Source of the DNA: Alterisphingorhabdus sp038748365
GTDB taxonomy: Bacteria > Pseudomonadota > Alphaproteobacteria > Sphingomonadales > Sphingomonadaceae
Assembly (NCBI GenBank): GCA_038748365.1
Contig: JBCDIZ010000002.1
Location: 186,001 to 250,000, forward strand
Length of the DNA stretch: 64,000 bases
Reading direction: 5' to 3'
Positions 17,587 to 27,495 of this stretch are shown here, piece after piece; positions within the stretch are counted from its first letter, which is position 1, and every line of letters begins with the position of its first letter. The notes beneath the pieces are model-generated. The model saw only the letters and a program-made list of their open reading frames with translations. It was not told where the DNA came from and did no database searches. The translations under genes were made by a program, and so were the position numbers.

Positions 17587-18591
17587 CTATAACAGGCCCT
17601 GTCGTCGCAGGCTTTCCGCAATGATCGTTTCAATAAGCTGCTCCTGCTTCCATCCGGCGCGCTCGATCGATTTGCCGAACACTTTTTGCGACCAGAGATT
17701 GCAGTTGAGATTGAGCTCAAGAAAATTCAGTGTGCCGCTGGCCTCATCAAAGCGGAACTCATAGCGGCCATAATCGAAAGGCAGGAATTCCTGTGCAAGG
17801 TTCATGGTGTGCCGAGCAATCGGCTCGATAAAATCCGGATTCTCGAAATTCACGAGCTGATATTTATGCGCCCGTTCGACCAGATCGCGCTTCTCCCAAT
17901 AGGTGCGCAGATGCTCCGGGTCAGCCTGTTCAAACAGCATCATCGGCATGATCACCGGCTTGTCGTCAATGGTGATAACCGGGACTTCGACATCGCTGCC
18001 ATTGAGGAACGGTTCGACAATCGCGTCATGGCCTTCTGTATGGATATTGGCGACCGCTTCCTTGACGCCGGCCCAGTCCCCTGCATCCTGGACACCCCAG
18101 CTGGCCGATGAGGCATTGGGCTTGATCACCATCCGCTCGGCCATTGGGCACAGCGCTTCTTCGACCGGGCCACCATGGCGATAAATCGCCCAGTCGGCGG
18201 TTGGAATACCGCGATTGCGCGCGACCAGCTTGCTGAGATGCTTGTCATCAGACAGGCCACGCAGGATCGGACTGGCGCCCAAATAAGGCAGGCCAATGCG
18301 CTGGCACAGCAGGGGCAGGAACATCTCGCTGTTCACAAAGCCGCCGCGGTTGAGCAGCGGGAACAGGAAATCGGCATCCGGCTTTTCAAATAGCGCGTCG
18401 TAGCTGTCGGCAAGGGATAGCTTCGGGAACAGCCCCTCCAATATCGTCCGCACTTCATGATGATAGAGAGCATGATTGCCATCTTCTTCATGCAGGCTAC
18501 CATCGCCCAGTGCGTGTTTGGCTATAAACAACAGACGCAGATGCTCGCGCACCTCAGATGAAATCTGCAAAGGCTCGGGATAATGGTTCAT
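17587..18591 (-). CDS. ATP-grasp (D-Ala-D-Ala ligase-like) enzyme, substrate unknown
   Basis: About 334 residues from ATG 18591 (MNHYPEPLQIS). The frame stays open upstream, but the N-terminus there is basic and unlike the family. ATP-grasp features are visible: a nucleotide-binding segment (MVIKPNASSASWGVQDA), an ATP-contacting DAIVEPFLNGSDVEVPVI stretch, and the metal-binding C-terminal strand LNFLELNLNCNLWSQ. Family members ligate a carboxylate to an amine through an acyl-phosphate. This is not the housekeeping ddl, which is usually in the murein cluster. It is divergent from a PLP enzyme gene with a shared 205-nt promoter region. Confidence 0.72.
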   Translation of the reverse strand: MNHYPEPLQISSEVREHLRLLFIAKHALGDGSLHEEDGNHALYHHEVRTILEGLFPKLSLADSYDALFEKPDADFLFPLLNRGGFVNSEMFLPLLCQRIGLPYLGASPILRGLSDDKHLSKLVARNRGIPTADWAIYRHGGPVEEALCPMAERMVIKPNASSASWGVQDAGDWAGVKEAVANIHTEGHDAIVEPFLNGSDVEVPVITIDDKPVIMPMMLFEQADPEHLRTYWEKRDLVERAHKYQLVNFENPDFIEPIARHTMNLAQEFLPFDYGRYEFRFDEASGTLNFLELNLNCNLWSQKVFGKSIERAGWKQEQLIETIIAESLRRQGLL

Positions 18592-18796
18592 GCGAGTCTT
18601 TCTCTTGGCCCTAAGGAGAAATCGCGTTCTAATCGTAATGCGACCTTTGATAGCCTCCTTTAGCCCGTTTTGGGCAAAGTGCAATTTGTCATCAATGGTT
18701 CATCGCAAAAGGCTATCGCAATCCTCGCAAAAGATTGTTTCGCTTGCGTGTTTTCTCTAGTAAGGCGCGCAAAAGCGCACAAAAGGGTAGGTCGCA

Positions 18797-20254
18797 ATGG
18801 AGCCATTGGCATATCTGCTGACACAGGGCGGAGATGAGCGTATTACGCTTGACCCTGAAACGGGTACCAACCGCTATTATGCCACGCCCTATCCGCGCGA
18901 TACTGTTGCTTATGCGTCCTCGACCGCCAATGATATCAGCAACGAAGCTTGGGGGCATTTACAGGCGAGCTGGCCCGACCTCAGCATCGACAGTGCGCTG
19001 GATGGCGCGGGCTATGCCGAAGCGCTGGATACTATCCGTTCGCGATTGTTGCAGGCTTACGATCTTGATGCAGATAGTCAGGTTATCTTTGCCGCATCAG
19101 GTACCGATCTGGAATATATCGCCCTTCTGGCGGCGGCAGGCGATGCCGGGCGACCGGTGCATAATATATTGCTCGGCGCAGATGAGGTCGGCAGCGGTTG
19201 TATCTATAGCGCGCAGGGACAGTATTTCGCGGCGCAGACTTCATTGGGTATAGCCAGTGCCAAAGGCGAACCGGTTGAAGGTTTACCATCGGTAACGCTG
19301 AGTGAAATTCCGGTGCGTGACAGCTTCGGTATGGCGCATGACAGCGTGACCATTACCAGTGCGATGCGGGACATGATCGCATTGGCGTTGGAGCGCGGTC
19401 AAAAGCCATTGCTGCATGTCGTGCATGGGTCCAAGACCGGGCTTATCCTGCCTGACCTGAATGAGATTGATGCTTTGCGTGCTGAATATGGCGACCGGAT
19501 CGCGTTTGTGGTTGACGCCTGTCAGGCCCGGATCACCAGTTCGGCGCTCAAAGCCTATCTTGAGCGCGATATGCTGGTGCTGCTGACCGGCTCGAAATTT
19601 ATGGGCGGCCCTCCGTTTAACGGTTTTGCTATTGCTCCGGTAGAATTGATGCGAAAAGCGGCGGCATTGCCACAAGGGTATCAGCGCATTTTCCGTCGTG
19701 CTGAATGGCCTGAGCAATGGCCGGGACGCGATGCCTTGCCCGACAGTGGCAATTTGGGGCTTGTTCTCAGATTATCCGCTTCGGTTTTTGAATTGGAGCG
19801 GTTCCAGCAACTCGACATGGCCGACATTACCCGTATCGTCCGTGTTTTTCAGAAGGCAACGGCGGCTTTGATTGAGCAGATTGGCGGCTGCCCCGTTCTG
19901 TCTTACGCACCCGATCATCAGCTTGACGCGATCACCCACCCGATTGAGATGCAGACATTGGTAACGTTCGACCTGAACCGGGATCATAAGGGCGAGCGTA
20001 TGTGCTTTGCTACCGCTGCCGCCATTCACAAACAGCTTATGGATCACGGTGTGCGTCTCGGCCAGCCGGTCCGGTGCCGCAGAATTGCCAATGGTGATTA
20101 TGCCGGGACGCTACGTATCGGGTTATCCATGCCGCAAATGGTGCACCTGGCCAAGCGCGATGATGCTGCTCTGGCAGAGACGCTGGCGGGCGATATGGAA
20201 AGCATCGCCAAGGCCTATCATCAGGTGACCCGGGAGCCAATGGCGGCGGTTTAA
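18797..20254 (+). CDS. PLP-dependent fold-type I enzyme (aminotransferase class V-like), function unknown
   Basis: 485 residues. The pattern of a fold-type I PLP enzyme is present: a cofactor-contacting segment (FAASGTDLEYIAL near residue 100), the aspartate that contacts the pyridine nitrogen (VVDACQAR, Asp240), and the likely Schiff-base lysine in LTGSKFMGGPP (Lys267). The spacing of Asp and Lys (27 residues) suits the class. I cannot name the substrate. It is divergent from the ATP-grasp gene, which suggests a shared small pathway such as modifying an amino acid and ligating it. Start ATG 18797 lies in GTAGGTCGCAATG with weak Shine-Dalgarno complementarity. Confidence 0.7.
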   Translation: MEPLAYLLTQGGDERITLDPETGTNRYYATPYPRDTVAYASSTANDISNEAWGHLQASWPDLSIDSALDGAGYAEALDTIRSRLLQAYDLDADSQVIFAASGTDLEYIALLAAAGDAGRPVHNILLGADEVGSGCIYSAQGQYFAAQTSLGIASAKGEPVEGLPSVTLSEIPVRDSFGMAHDSVTITSAMRDMIALALERGQKPLLHVVHGSKTGLILPDLNEIDALRAEYGDRIAFVVDACQARITSSALKAYLERDMLVLLTGSKFMGGPPFNGFAIAPVELMRKAAALPQGYQRIFRRAEWPEQWPGRDALPDSGNLGLVLRLSASVFELERFQQLDMADITRIVRVFQKATAALIEQIGGCPVLSYAPDHQLDAITHPIEMQTLVTFDLNRDHKGERMCFATAAAIHKQLMDHGVRLGQPVRCRRIANGDYAGTLRIGLSMPQMVHLAKRDDAALAETLAGDMESIAKAYHQVTREPMAAV

Positions 20255-20277
20255 CGCCGGTGCTAGCCTATATTATT

Positions 20278-20351
20278 CCGTTCGTGTCGAGCGCAGTCGA
20301 GACACAGCTTAGTGCCAGCTAAGGCCTCTCGACTCCGCTCGAGGCGAACGG
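20278..20351. repeat. 74-nt palindromic repeat, copy 1 (CCGTTCG...CGAACGG family)
   Basis: The unit starts CCGTTCGTGTCGAGCGCAG and ends CGCTCGAGGCGAACGG, with complementary arms around a GCTTAGTGCCAGCTAAG core. The same family occurs at 27496-27564 and, inside a gene, at 44137-44210; the latter is identical to this copy over the first 31 nt. This copy lies between the convergent ends of the PLP enzyme gene and rne and could serve as a two-way transcript end. Confidence 0.85.
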
Positions 20352-20370
20352 TGTAGAAAATCACCCTTGA

Positions 20371-23013
20371 TCAGTTACCGAATGTCCGCTGCCACCAGCC
20401 TTTTTTAGGCTTTCCGTCATCGGCAGTTTCTGCGCTGTTACCATTGCGATCATTGGCGACTTCTTGAGGTGATGCTTGATCAGTGTTTTCCTTAGCAGCT
20501 GCCTTGCGCGGTTTCTTTGCCGCATTTGGTTCGTCCGCACCATCGACTGCCTTGGCTGCGCTGGTACGGGTTTTACGCGGCTTGCTAGCTTTCGGCTTTT
20601 CCTCGGTTTCGCCGGTTTCCGCACCGGCTTCTTCAGCCTTTTTCTCCGCAGCAGTTTTGCGCTTACGACGCTTAGGTTTTTCTTCAGCATCCGCTTCAGG
20701 CGCTTCTACGGCTGTACTGTCATCAGCTTCATTTGCTTTTGCTGCCTCAGACTTACGACGTCGCGTCCGTTTCTTCGGCTTTTCCTCGGCTTTGCTATCC
20801 TCGGCAGTGTCCGCTTCGGCCTGTTCAGCCGCTTCGCCCTCGTTAACTGCTTCATCATCACTTTTGCGGCGACGGCTGCGACGTTTGCGCTTGGGCTTTT
20901 CGTCCTTCTTTTCCTCTGCATCATCCGCATTTTCTGCGGGAGCATCTGCCTCAGCCGGAGAGGCTTCATCCTGCTCCTCATTGCGTTTGTCACGATGCTC
21001 GCCACCGCGCTTACCGCGACGCCGCCGACGGCGTTTGCGCTTGGGACGATCCTCGCCATCATCGCGCTCCGATACCTGCTCTTCTTCCTCTTCCTCGACC
21101 GGGTCGATAATCGGCGCATAGTCGACGGTAACCGTCGGTTTAGGCCCGCTGACCTCGACGGTCATTTTCGCGCCTTCAATGTCGTTTGTAGGCAAGACCT
21201 CGATAGCCACGCCATAGCGCTCCTCGATTTCGCTAATGCCGGCGCGCTTATTGTTGAGCACATAGATGCTAGCTTCCTGGCTGGTGCGCAGGATCAGTTG
21301 TGAGCCTTTGCCCTTGGCTGCTTCTTCTTCAAGCAAGCGCAGTGCCGCGAGGCCGGAGGAGGAGGCTGTGCGGACAAAACCGGTGCCGTCGCAATGCGGG
21401 CAGGTGCGGGTTGAGGCTTCCAATACACCCGTGCGCAGACGCTGGCGACTCATCTCGAGCAGGCCAAAGCCGGATATCCGTCCAACCTGAATACGGGCGC
21501 GGTCGGATTTCAGCGCATCGCGCATTGCTTTTTCGACTTTGCGGATATTGCCGCTACGTTCCATGTCTATAAAGTCAATGACGACAAGGCCAGCCATATC
21601 GCGCAGACGTAGCTGGCGGGAAATTTCGCGCGCGGCTTCCAAATTGGTATTGACTGCTGTGGCCTCAATACCGTGCTCGCGGGTCGAGCGGCCCGAGTTG
21701 ATGTCGATTGAGACCAGCGCCTCGGTCGGGTTGATCACCAGATAACCGCCCGATTTGAGCTGCACCATCGGCTCATACATGGCGTTGAGTTGGTCCTCGG
21801 CACCATAGCGCTGGAATAGCGGGATCGGGTCGGCATAATGCTTCACCCGCCGGGCATGGCTGGGCATGAGCAGCTTCATAAAGTCCTTGGCGGCGCGATA
21901 GCCGTCATCGCCCTCGACCATCACCTCTTCAATCTCGCGATTATAGATATCACGGATCGCGCGTTTGATCAGGTCGCTATCACTATGGATCTGCGCCGGC
22001 GCCGATGCCTTGAGGGTGTTCTCGCGAATGCCGTCCCAAAGGCGTGCAAGATAATCAAAGTCGCGCTTGATCTCCGTCTTGGTGCGCGACAGGCCTGCGG
22101 TGCGGACGATACAGCCCATGGTGCTCGGCAGGTTGAGCTCGGCAATAATCCCTTTCAAACGCTTGCGGTCGCTGGCGCTGGAGATTTTGCGGCTGATCCC
22201 GCCGCCATGCGCGCTGTTCGGCATCAGCACGCAATAGCGTCCGGCGAGCGAGAGATAGGTGCTGAGTGCTGCACCCTTATTACCGCGCTCTTCCTTCATC
22301 ACCTGCACCAGAACCACCTGGCGGCGATGGATCACATCCTGAATTTTGTAGCGGCGGCGCAGTGCCATACGCTTGTTGCGGACTTCATCGCTGGCGCGCG
22401 CTGCTCCCTTGCCACGACGATTGCCCCGACGCGAGCGACCGCCGCGACGGCGTTTCTTATCACCCTCGGATTTTTCGACTTCGCTGTCATCTTCGCCCTT
22501 GGCTTGGGTTTCCTCGTCCGATGATTCGCCGTCTGCGTCGTCATCTTCGTCATCGGGCAGTTCAGGGGCTTCCGGCTCGCTCAGCTTCTCTTCGGCATTT
22601 TCATCGAGCATGCCATGATCTTCAGCCAGTTCATCGGCGAAGGCACGGCTGTAATCGCCGTCATCATCTTCGCCAGTCTCGCCGCGTTCTTCCTCGGCGG
22701 CGCGCAAGGCGGCTTCTTCGGCGGCATGCTCTGCCTCTTCCGCCAGCAACTTGTCCCTGTCTTCCTTGGGAATCTGATAATAGTCGGGGTGGATTTCCGA
22801 AAAGGCCAAAAAGCCATGGCGATTGCCGCCATAATCGACAAAGGCCGCCTGTAGTGAAGGCTCTACCCGGGTAACTTTGGCAAGATAGATATTGCCCTTG
22901 ATTTGCTTATGTTCTGCCGACTCAAAGTCGAATTCTTCAATGCGATTTCCCTTGGTTACCGCCACCCGGGTCTCTTCCTGGTGGCGCGCATCGATCAGCA
23001 TACGCGTGGTCAT
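20371..23013 (-). CDS. rne: Ribonuclease E
   Basis: About 880 residues from ATG 23013 (MTTRMLIDARHQEE), which has GGAGAGA nearby; the longer open frame upstream is not RNase E-like. The N-terminal S1 RNA-binding region is split by a long acidic then Arg-rich insert (about residues 100-220), typical of alphaproteobacterial RNase E. The catalytic domain carries the metal-binding region (SIDINSGRSTREHGIEATA, LVVIDFIDMERSG) and the Zn-link CPHCDGTG. The C-terminal 280 residues are alternating Glu/Ala and Lys/Arg tracts, a probable disordered degradosome scaffold. It initiates mRNA decay and processes rRNA and tRNA. Confidence 0.95.
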   Translation of the reverse strand: MTTRMLIDARHQEETRVAVTKGNRIEEFDFESAEHKQIKGNIYLAKVTRVEPSLQAAFVDYGGNRHGFLAFSEIHPDYYQIPKEDRDKLLAEEAEHAAEEAALRAAEEERGETGEDDDGDYSRAFADELAEDHGMLDENAEEKLSEPEAPELPDDEDDDADGESSDEETQAKGEDDSEVEKSEGDKKRRRGGRSRRGNRRGKGAARASDEVRNKRMALRRRYKIQDVIHRRQVVLVQVMKEERGNKGAALSTYLSLAGRYCVLMPNSAHGGGISRKISSASDRKRLKGIIAELNLPSTMGCIVRTAGLSRTKTEIKRDFDYLARLWDGIRENTLKASAPAQIHSDSDLIKRAIRDIYNREIEEVMVEGDDGYRAAKDFMKLLMPSHARRVKHYADPIPLFQRYGAEDQLNAMYEPMVQLKSGGYLVINPTEALVSIDINSGRSTREHGIEATAVNTNLEAAREISRQLRLRDMAGLVVIDFIDMERSGNIRKVEKAMRDALKSDRARIQVGRISGFGLLEMSRQRLRTGVLEASTRTCPHCDGTGFVRTASSSGLAALRLLEEEAAKGKGSQLILRTSQEASIYVLNNKRAGISEIEERYGVAIEVLPTNDIEGAKMTVEVSGPKPTVTVDYAPIIDPVEEEEEEQVSERDDGEDRPKRKRRRRRRGKRGGEHRDKRNEEQDEASPAEADAPAENADDAEEKKDEKPKRKRRSRRRKSDDEAVNEGEAAEQAEADTAEDSKAEEKPKKRTRRRKSEAAKANEADDSTAVEAPEADAEEKPKRRKRKTAAEKKAEEAGAETGETEEKPKASKPRKTRTSAAKAVDGADEPNAAKKPRKAAAKENTDQASPQEVANDRNGNSAETADDGKPKKGWWQRTFGN

Positions 23014-23315
23014 TATATTCTCTCCACATCGCGCGCAAAGGCGGTATCGCCATACTTGCGTGCAATGCTCTGTTTGCATGATCCGGCAATCGCATATCAG
23101 CGATGGGCCGGGATAAGGTGTGAAAATGCGCAGCTTCTGAAAGCTGCAACTGTGTGTCTGCCTGAATATCGGTTCCCGGCATTATGCCATTGTGCCCAAG
23201 CGCAAATGCTGTCGCGGCTCTGTCAAAGCGCGATTGCAAGCGTGGGTCGGGAAGGGACATTCAACATCAACCTGTCTGGCCCGGTTTGTGAAACAGGGCA
23301 TTGTTAAGGGACGAC

Positions 23316-23321
23316 ATTATA
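23316..23321 (-). promoter_or_regulatory. Candidate rne promoter (-10 TATAAT), giving a ~300-nt leader
   Basis: On the minus strand a perfect TATAAT lies at 23321-23316. A GACACA hexamer 17 nt upstream is only a weak -35. Transcription from here would produce a leader of about 295 nt before the rne start. Long 5' leaders of rne are known in enterobacteria as autoregulation targets. The rest of the gene-free stretch 23014-23565 holds no gene I can support. Confidence 0.45.
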
Positions 23322-23565
23322 ACGCATCTGTTTATGAATGTGTCCCTGTGATTGTGGCTAGCATCACAAGGCGGCTGTCGCAACAAAAATAGAATGGGCA
23401 AAGCGTTGCAGTTTTAGCCATATCTATTTGCTACTTTGCTGGCGGCCAATAGCGAGGGGAAAACCCTAAAATATGGTTAACAATCCGGTAACCCTGTTCT
23501 TTTAGCTTATGTTATTAAAACTTCCTTAACGCCATTTTCACCTTGTTTTCGGTGAAGGATGCGTT

Positions 23566-24825
23566 GTGAAATTGGACTGGACCCGTGCCGTTAAATTGCG
23601 CCATAATGGCCATATTATGGTAATTGTGACGGCATTGCTGGCACTGTTGACACCCGGCTTAGCGCATGGTGGTGAGGTGGAACGTGTCTCCATCAATGGA
23701 GACCGTTTAACCATTCATTTTGACGATGTTGTCGTAGGCGCGCGCAGCTTTAGTCTCAGTGGACCTGACCGGATTGCTATTGATGTCCGCGGCGCCACAA
23801 CGGATAAGAAAAGCTATCGCGGCGGCAGTTCGGTGCTGGCTATCCGCGCGGCACAATATCAGCCGGATACCGCTCGGATTGTGCTCGATCTCGATGCCCC
23901 CGCGGCAGTGAGTTCTGGCTATTTCTCCCCAAATGGCCGCCAATTGCATCTGTCTTTGGCCAAGGCCGATGCAAATGGCCGCATCCCGGCAACATTATCG
24001 AAAGCTAAGGAATTCTCGCCGCCTGCCGGTTTCGCGGCAAAGCCAGTGCGCAAGCCTTATAGTGTTAAGGTTAACCTGCCAGCAGCCAAGTCACAGATCG
24101 GCTTGCCTGAAGTTCTGGGGCCTAAAGACGGCAATCGTCCATTGGTGGTCATCGACGCCGGCCATGGTGGCCATGATCCCGGCGCTATCAGTCCGCATGG
24201 CGGTACCTATGAAAAGGATGTCGCTCTGTCGATTGCGCTCGCTATTCGCGACCAAGTGCTGGCATCGGGCCGGTACCGTGTTGCGCTTACCCGCGATACG
24301 GACAGATATCTGGTTCTTAAGGAACGCTTTGGTATCGCACGGCGACTGGGTGCTGACCTTTTCATCTCGGTTCATGCTGATGCCGCGCAAAATCAGGATG
24401 CCCGTGGCGCAACGGTTTACACGCTGTCCGAGGTCGCCTCTGACCGGGAAGCCGAGAAGCTGGCCGCGCGGGAAAACAAGGCTGACATTATCAGCGGCCT
24501 CGACCTTGCCCAGACACCGAAAAGCGTAAGCCCCATTCTCATCGATCTGCGCCAGCGCGAGACGATGAACCTGTCAGCGGATTTTGCAAGACTTATGGTA
24601 CGAGAGGGAAGTGATCGGATGCGTTTTCGCTCAGAAGCCCATCGCTTTGCGTCATTTGTTGTTCTCAAAGCCCCGGATGTACCATCCATCCTGCTAGAGA
24701 CCGGGTATCTCACCAACGCCAATGATGTGCGTATGCTGGTATCGAAAAAAGGTCAGCAGCAGATCGCACAATCGGTCGCCAGCGCAGTACAGGTCTATTT
24801 CGCCCGCCAAGTGGCGATGCGCTGA
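23566..24825 (+). CDS. amiC: N-acetylmuramoyl-L-alanine amidase (AMIN + Amidase_3)
   Basis: 419 residues from GTG 23566, supported by AAGGA six bases upstream. It has a signal peptide ending around AHG and an AMIN domain (VERVSINGDRLTIHFDD onward, to about residue 130) that targets the septum or peptidoglycan. The zinc amidase domain shows the first His in VVIDAGHGGHDPGA, the Glu in GTYEKDVALS, the second His in FISVHADA and the catalytic Glu in LLETGYLTN. It cuts the amide bond between MurNAc and the stem peptide for daughter-cell separation. The PBP1a gene follows 101 nt downstream. Gene symbol by similarity to the AmiC/AmiA type. Confidence 0.93.
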   Translation: MKLDWTRAVKLRHNGHIMVIVTALLALLTPGLAHGGEVERVSINGDRLTIHFDDVVVGARSFSLSGPDRIAIDVRGATTDKKSYRGGSSVLAIRAAQYQPDTARIVLDLDAPAAVSSGYFSPNGRQLHLSLAKADANGRIPATLSKAKEFSPPAGFAAKPVRKPYSVKVNLPAAKSQIGLPEVLGPKDGNRPLVVIDAGHGGHDPGAISPHGGTYEKDVALSIALAIRDQVLASGRYRVALTRDTDRYLVLKERFGIARRLGADLFISVHADAAQNQDARGATVYTLSEVASDREAEKLAARENKADIISGLDLAQTPKSVSPILIDLRQRETMNLSADFARLMVREGSDRMRFRSEAHRFASFVVLKAPDVPSILLETGYLTNANDVRMLVSKKGQQQIAQSVASAVQVYFARQVAMR

Positions 24826-24926
24826 TTTCAATATATTCCGACAAGAGAAATTCTTTCCCCATATTTGTTCGGCTTTGACTGTATTCGTGCTGGAACTGTT
24901 CAGATTGGCTGTGCTAATCCGCGCGC

Positions 24927-27467
24927 ATGAGTGAGAGTGAAGCATCCGCGCCTGATGGTGGCGCTGAAGGGAATTCCGATTTCGGCTATCGCATAGCGCG
25001 GGAAGCTGGTGGTCTGCGCGCGCGACTGGGCCAGCTATGGAGCCGCCGTCTGATCCGCTGGGCGGTCTATCTACTCGGTCTGTTGTTGCTGGCTTGGGCC
25101 GCTTTCTGGGCGATTTTTGCGCGTGACCTGCCATCGGTGGAGACGCTGCTGGATTATGAGCCTGCGGTGCCGAGTATGGTGCGTGGGGTGGATGGCGAGA
25201 TTATCAACAGCTTTGCCCGTAAACGACGGGTGCAGCTGCAATATGCCGATTTCCCCGAGCCGCTTATCAACGCTTTTCTTTCTGCTGAAGACAAGACCTT
25301 CTTTGAGCATGGCGGTCTGGATTATCCGGGCGTTGCTGGTGCGATCATCGATTATATCAGCAAGCTGGGCAGCGATCAGCGCGCAAAGGGTGGATCAACC
25401 ATCACCCAGCAGGTCGCGAAGAATCTGCTTCTCGATGATGAATATGCCGTCACCCGCAAGATCCGCGAGGCCATATTGGCCTATCGGATTGAGGAGACGC
25501 TGAGCAAAGAAGAGATATTGGAGCTTTATCTCAATGAGATTTTCCTCGGCCGCAATGCCTATGGTGTAGAAGCGGCGGCGCAGGCTTATTTTCAGAAAGA
25601 CGTGTCTTCCTTGACATTGTCGGAATCAGCTTATCTGGCCATCCTGCCTAAGGCACCATCTAATTATCGCCCCGAAACCAATGCCGCTCGGGCTGTCGCG
25701 CGTCGCAACTGGGTGTTGGGCGAGATGAACGAAAATGGCTGGATTACTGAAGCGGAGATGCGCGCTGCGCAGGCACAGCCACTCGGTACAAAGCAACGCC
25801 GTGGCATGAGCTATGCGCGCACAGGCGGATATTTCATGGAGGAGGTGCGGCGTCAGTTGATCGAGCGTTATGGCGAAGATTCCGATGACGGTCGCAATCC
25901 TTATGGCGTGTATTCTGGCGGCCTTTGGATCCGCACGTCGCTCGATACAAAGATACAGGACGCGACGACCGAAGCCTTGCGTGATGGCCTGATGCGCTAT
26001 GATCGCGGGCGCGGCTGGTCCGGGCCGGTCAATACCATTGAAATGGGCGATGACTGGGCCAGCGTGCTCGACTCGACCAATATCTCGATCAACTACAAGG
26101 ATTGGCGCGTCGCCGTTGTGGTAGCCAAAGAGAGCGGCCTGGCGACCATTGGTTTTGCAAATGGTGACACAGGCACCTTGCCGGCGCGTAATGCCAGCAT
26201 GGCCAAACGTGGCGGGGGTTCGGCTTTTGCGTCGCTATCAGCCGGTGACATCATCGTAGTCGCGCCTTCAGGTGGCAGCAATGTGTTTAGCCTGCGCAAA
26301 GTGCCCGAGGTTTCAGGCGGCATGATTGTGGAGAGCCCGCATGGCGGCCGTATCCTCGCGATGCAAGGTGGTTTCGATAGCGGTATTAGTGCCTTTAATC
26401 GCGCTACACAGGCCGAACGCCAGCCCGGTTCGACAATCAAGCCATTCGTTTATGCCACCGCGCTCGACAATGGCATGACACCGGCATCAACCATTGTTGA
26501 TGATACCTTCTGCGCCGGCAGCAAATGCTTCCGCAACTTTGGCGGCGCGCGCGGGGCCGGTTCGCAGACCATGCGCTGGGGGCTGGAACAGTCGCGCAAC
26601 CTGATGACAGTGCGCGCGGCCAATGATTCCGGTATTCGCAATGTCGTCAAAACCATCAGCGATATGGGCATTGGCGAGCATGAGCCGCATCTTGCCACTG
26701 CGTTGGGTTCTGGCGAGAGCACGGTAGAGAAGATGACCAATGCCTATGCGATGCTGGTCAATCAGGGGCGTGAATTGACCCCAACAGTGATTGACTATGT
26801 GCAGGATCGCTATGGCAAGGTGATATTTCGCGCTGACAATCGGGTTTGCGAAGGCTGTCAGATGGCGGAATATGATGGCAAGCCGATGCCGCGGCTGAAG
26901 CCGGTTGGCAAACAGGCGATGAACCCGCTTACCGCTTTCCAGATGGTGCATATTTTGCAAGGTGTGGTACAGCGCGGCACGGCGCAAAATCTGCGCAGTC
27001 TGGATCGGCCACTTTTCGGTAAGACCGGCACGACCAGTGGGCCAAAGGATGTCTGGTTTGTGGGCGGCACGCCGGACTTGGTAGCTGGCGTCTATCTTGG
27101 CTTTGACACGCCGCGCAATATGGGCGGCTATGCCCAGGGTGGCACCGTTGCGGCGCCTGTATTCAAGCAATTTGCCGAGGCGGTTCTGCCAGACATGCCG
27201 ATACGCCAGTTTATAGCGCCGCGAGGCATCCGCATGGTACGCATTGAGCGCCGCAGCGGAAAACGGGTCTTTGGCGGCTGGCCGAGCGGTGCGCCCAAGG
27301 CGGCGATTATCTGGGAAGCGTTTAAACCGGAAACCGAGCCACGCCGCTCAGTCCGCGCCGAAGAAGTTGCGCAGAACAATCGACCAGCGGAACGGACAAC
27401 GCGCCGCCGCGTAGCAAGGCCGCGCAACGATAATGATTTCCTGGAGCAGCAGGGCGGGATTTACTGA
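24927..27467 (+). CDS. mrcA: Penicillin-binding protein 1A (bifunctional glycosyltransferase/transpeptidase)
   Basis: 846 residues. A cytoplasmic N-terminus and one membrane helix (about residues 46-66) precede the GT51 glycosyltransferase domain (LSAEDKTFFEHGGLD with the catalytic Glu, then STITQQVAKNLLL). The transpeptidase domain has SxxK (GSTIKPFVYA), SxN (EQSRNLM) and KTG (FGKTGTTSG). It polymerises and cross-links peptidoglycan. The extreme C-terminus is Arg-rich and probably disordered. It follows amiC on the same strand, so cell-wall synthesis and hydrolysis are paired here. Confidence 0.95.
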   Translation: MSESEASAPDGGAEGNSDFGYRIAREAGGLRARLGQLWSRRLIRWAVYLLGLLLLAWAAFWAIFARDLPSVETLLDYEPAVPSMVRGVDGEIINSFARKRRVQLQYADFPEPLINAFLSAEDKTFFEHGGLDYPGVAGAIIDYISKLGSDQRAKGGSTITQQVAKNLLLDDEYAVTRKIREAILAYRIEETLSKEEILELYLNEIFLGRNAYGVEAAAQAYFQKDVSSLTLSESAYLAILPKAPSNYRPETNAARAVARRNWVLGEMNENGWITEAEMRAAQAQPLGTKQRRGMSYARTGGYFMEEVRRQLIERYGEDSDDGRNPYGVYSGGLWIRTSLDTKIQDATTEALRDGLMRYDRGRGWSGPVNTIEMGDDWASVLDSTNISINYKDWRVAVVVAKESGLATIGFANGDTGTLPARNASMAKRGGGSAFASLSAGDIIVVAPSGGSNVFSLRKVPEVSGGMIVESPHGGRILAMQGGFDSGISAFNRATQAERQPGSTIKPFVYATALDNGMTPASTIVDDTFCAGSKCFRNFGGARGAGSQTMRWGLEQSRNLMTVRAANDSGIRNVVKTISDMGIGEHEPHLATALGSGESTVEKMTNAYAMLVNQGRELTPTVIDYVQDRYGKVIFRADNRVCEGCQMAEYDGKPMPRLKPVGKQAMNPLTAFQMVHILQGVVQRGTAQNLRSLDRPLFGKTGTTSGPKDVWFVGGTPDLVAGVYLGFDTPRNMGGYAQGGTVAAPVFKQFAEAVLPDMPIRQFIAPRGIRMVRIERRSGKRVFGGWPSGAPKAAIIWEAFKPETEPRRSVRAEEVAQNNRPAERTTRRRVARPRNDNDFLEQQGGIY

Positions 27468-27495
27468 TCTGCTTATACAGCGCGGCTTCCTAAAT

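Noticed and set aside
20476..21303. Hydrophobic-looking frames opposite the rne C-terminus
   Set aside because: The Lys/Glu/Ala tracts of RNase E read as Phe/Leu/Ser-rich on the other strand, giving false membrane-like proteins.
22937..23260. 107-codon open frame upstream of rne on the minus strand
   Set aside because: It overlaps the rne start in another frame, lacks a good ribosome binding site, and resembles no family; it fits better as untranslated leader.
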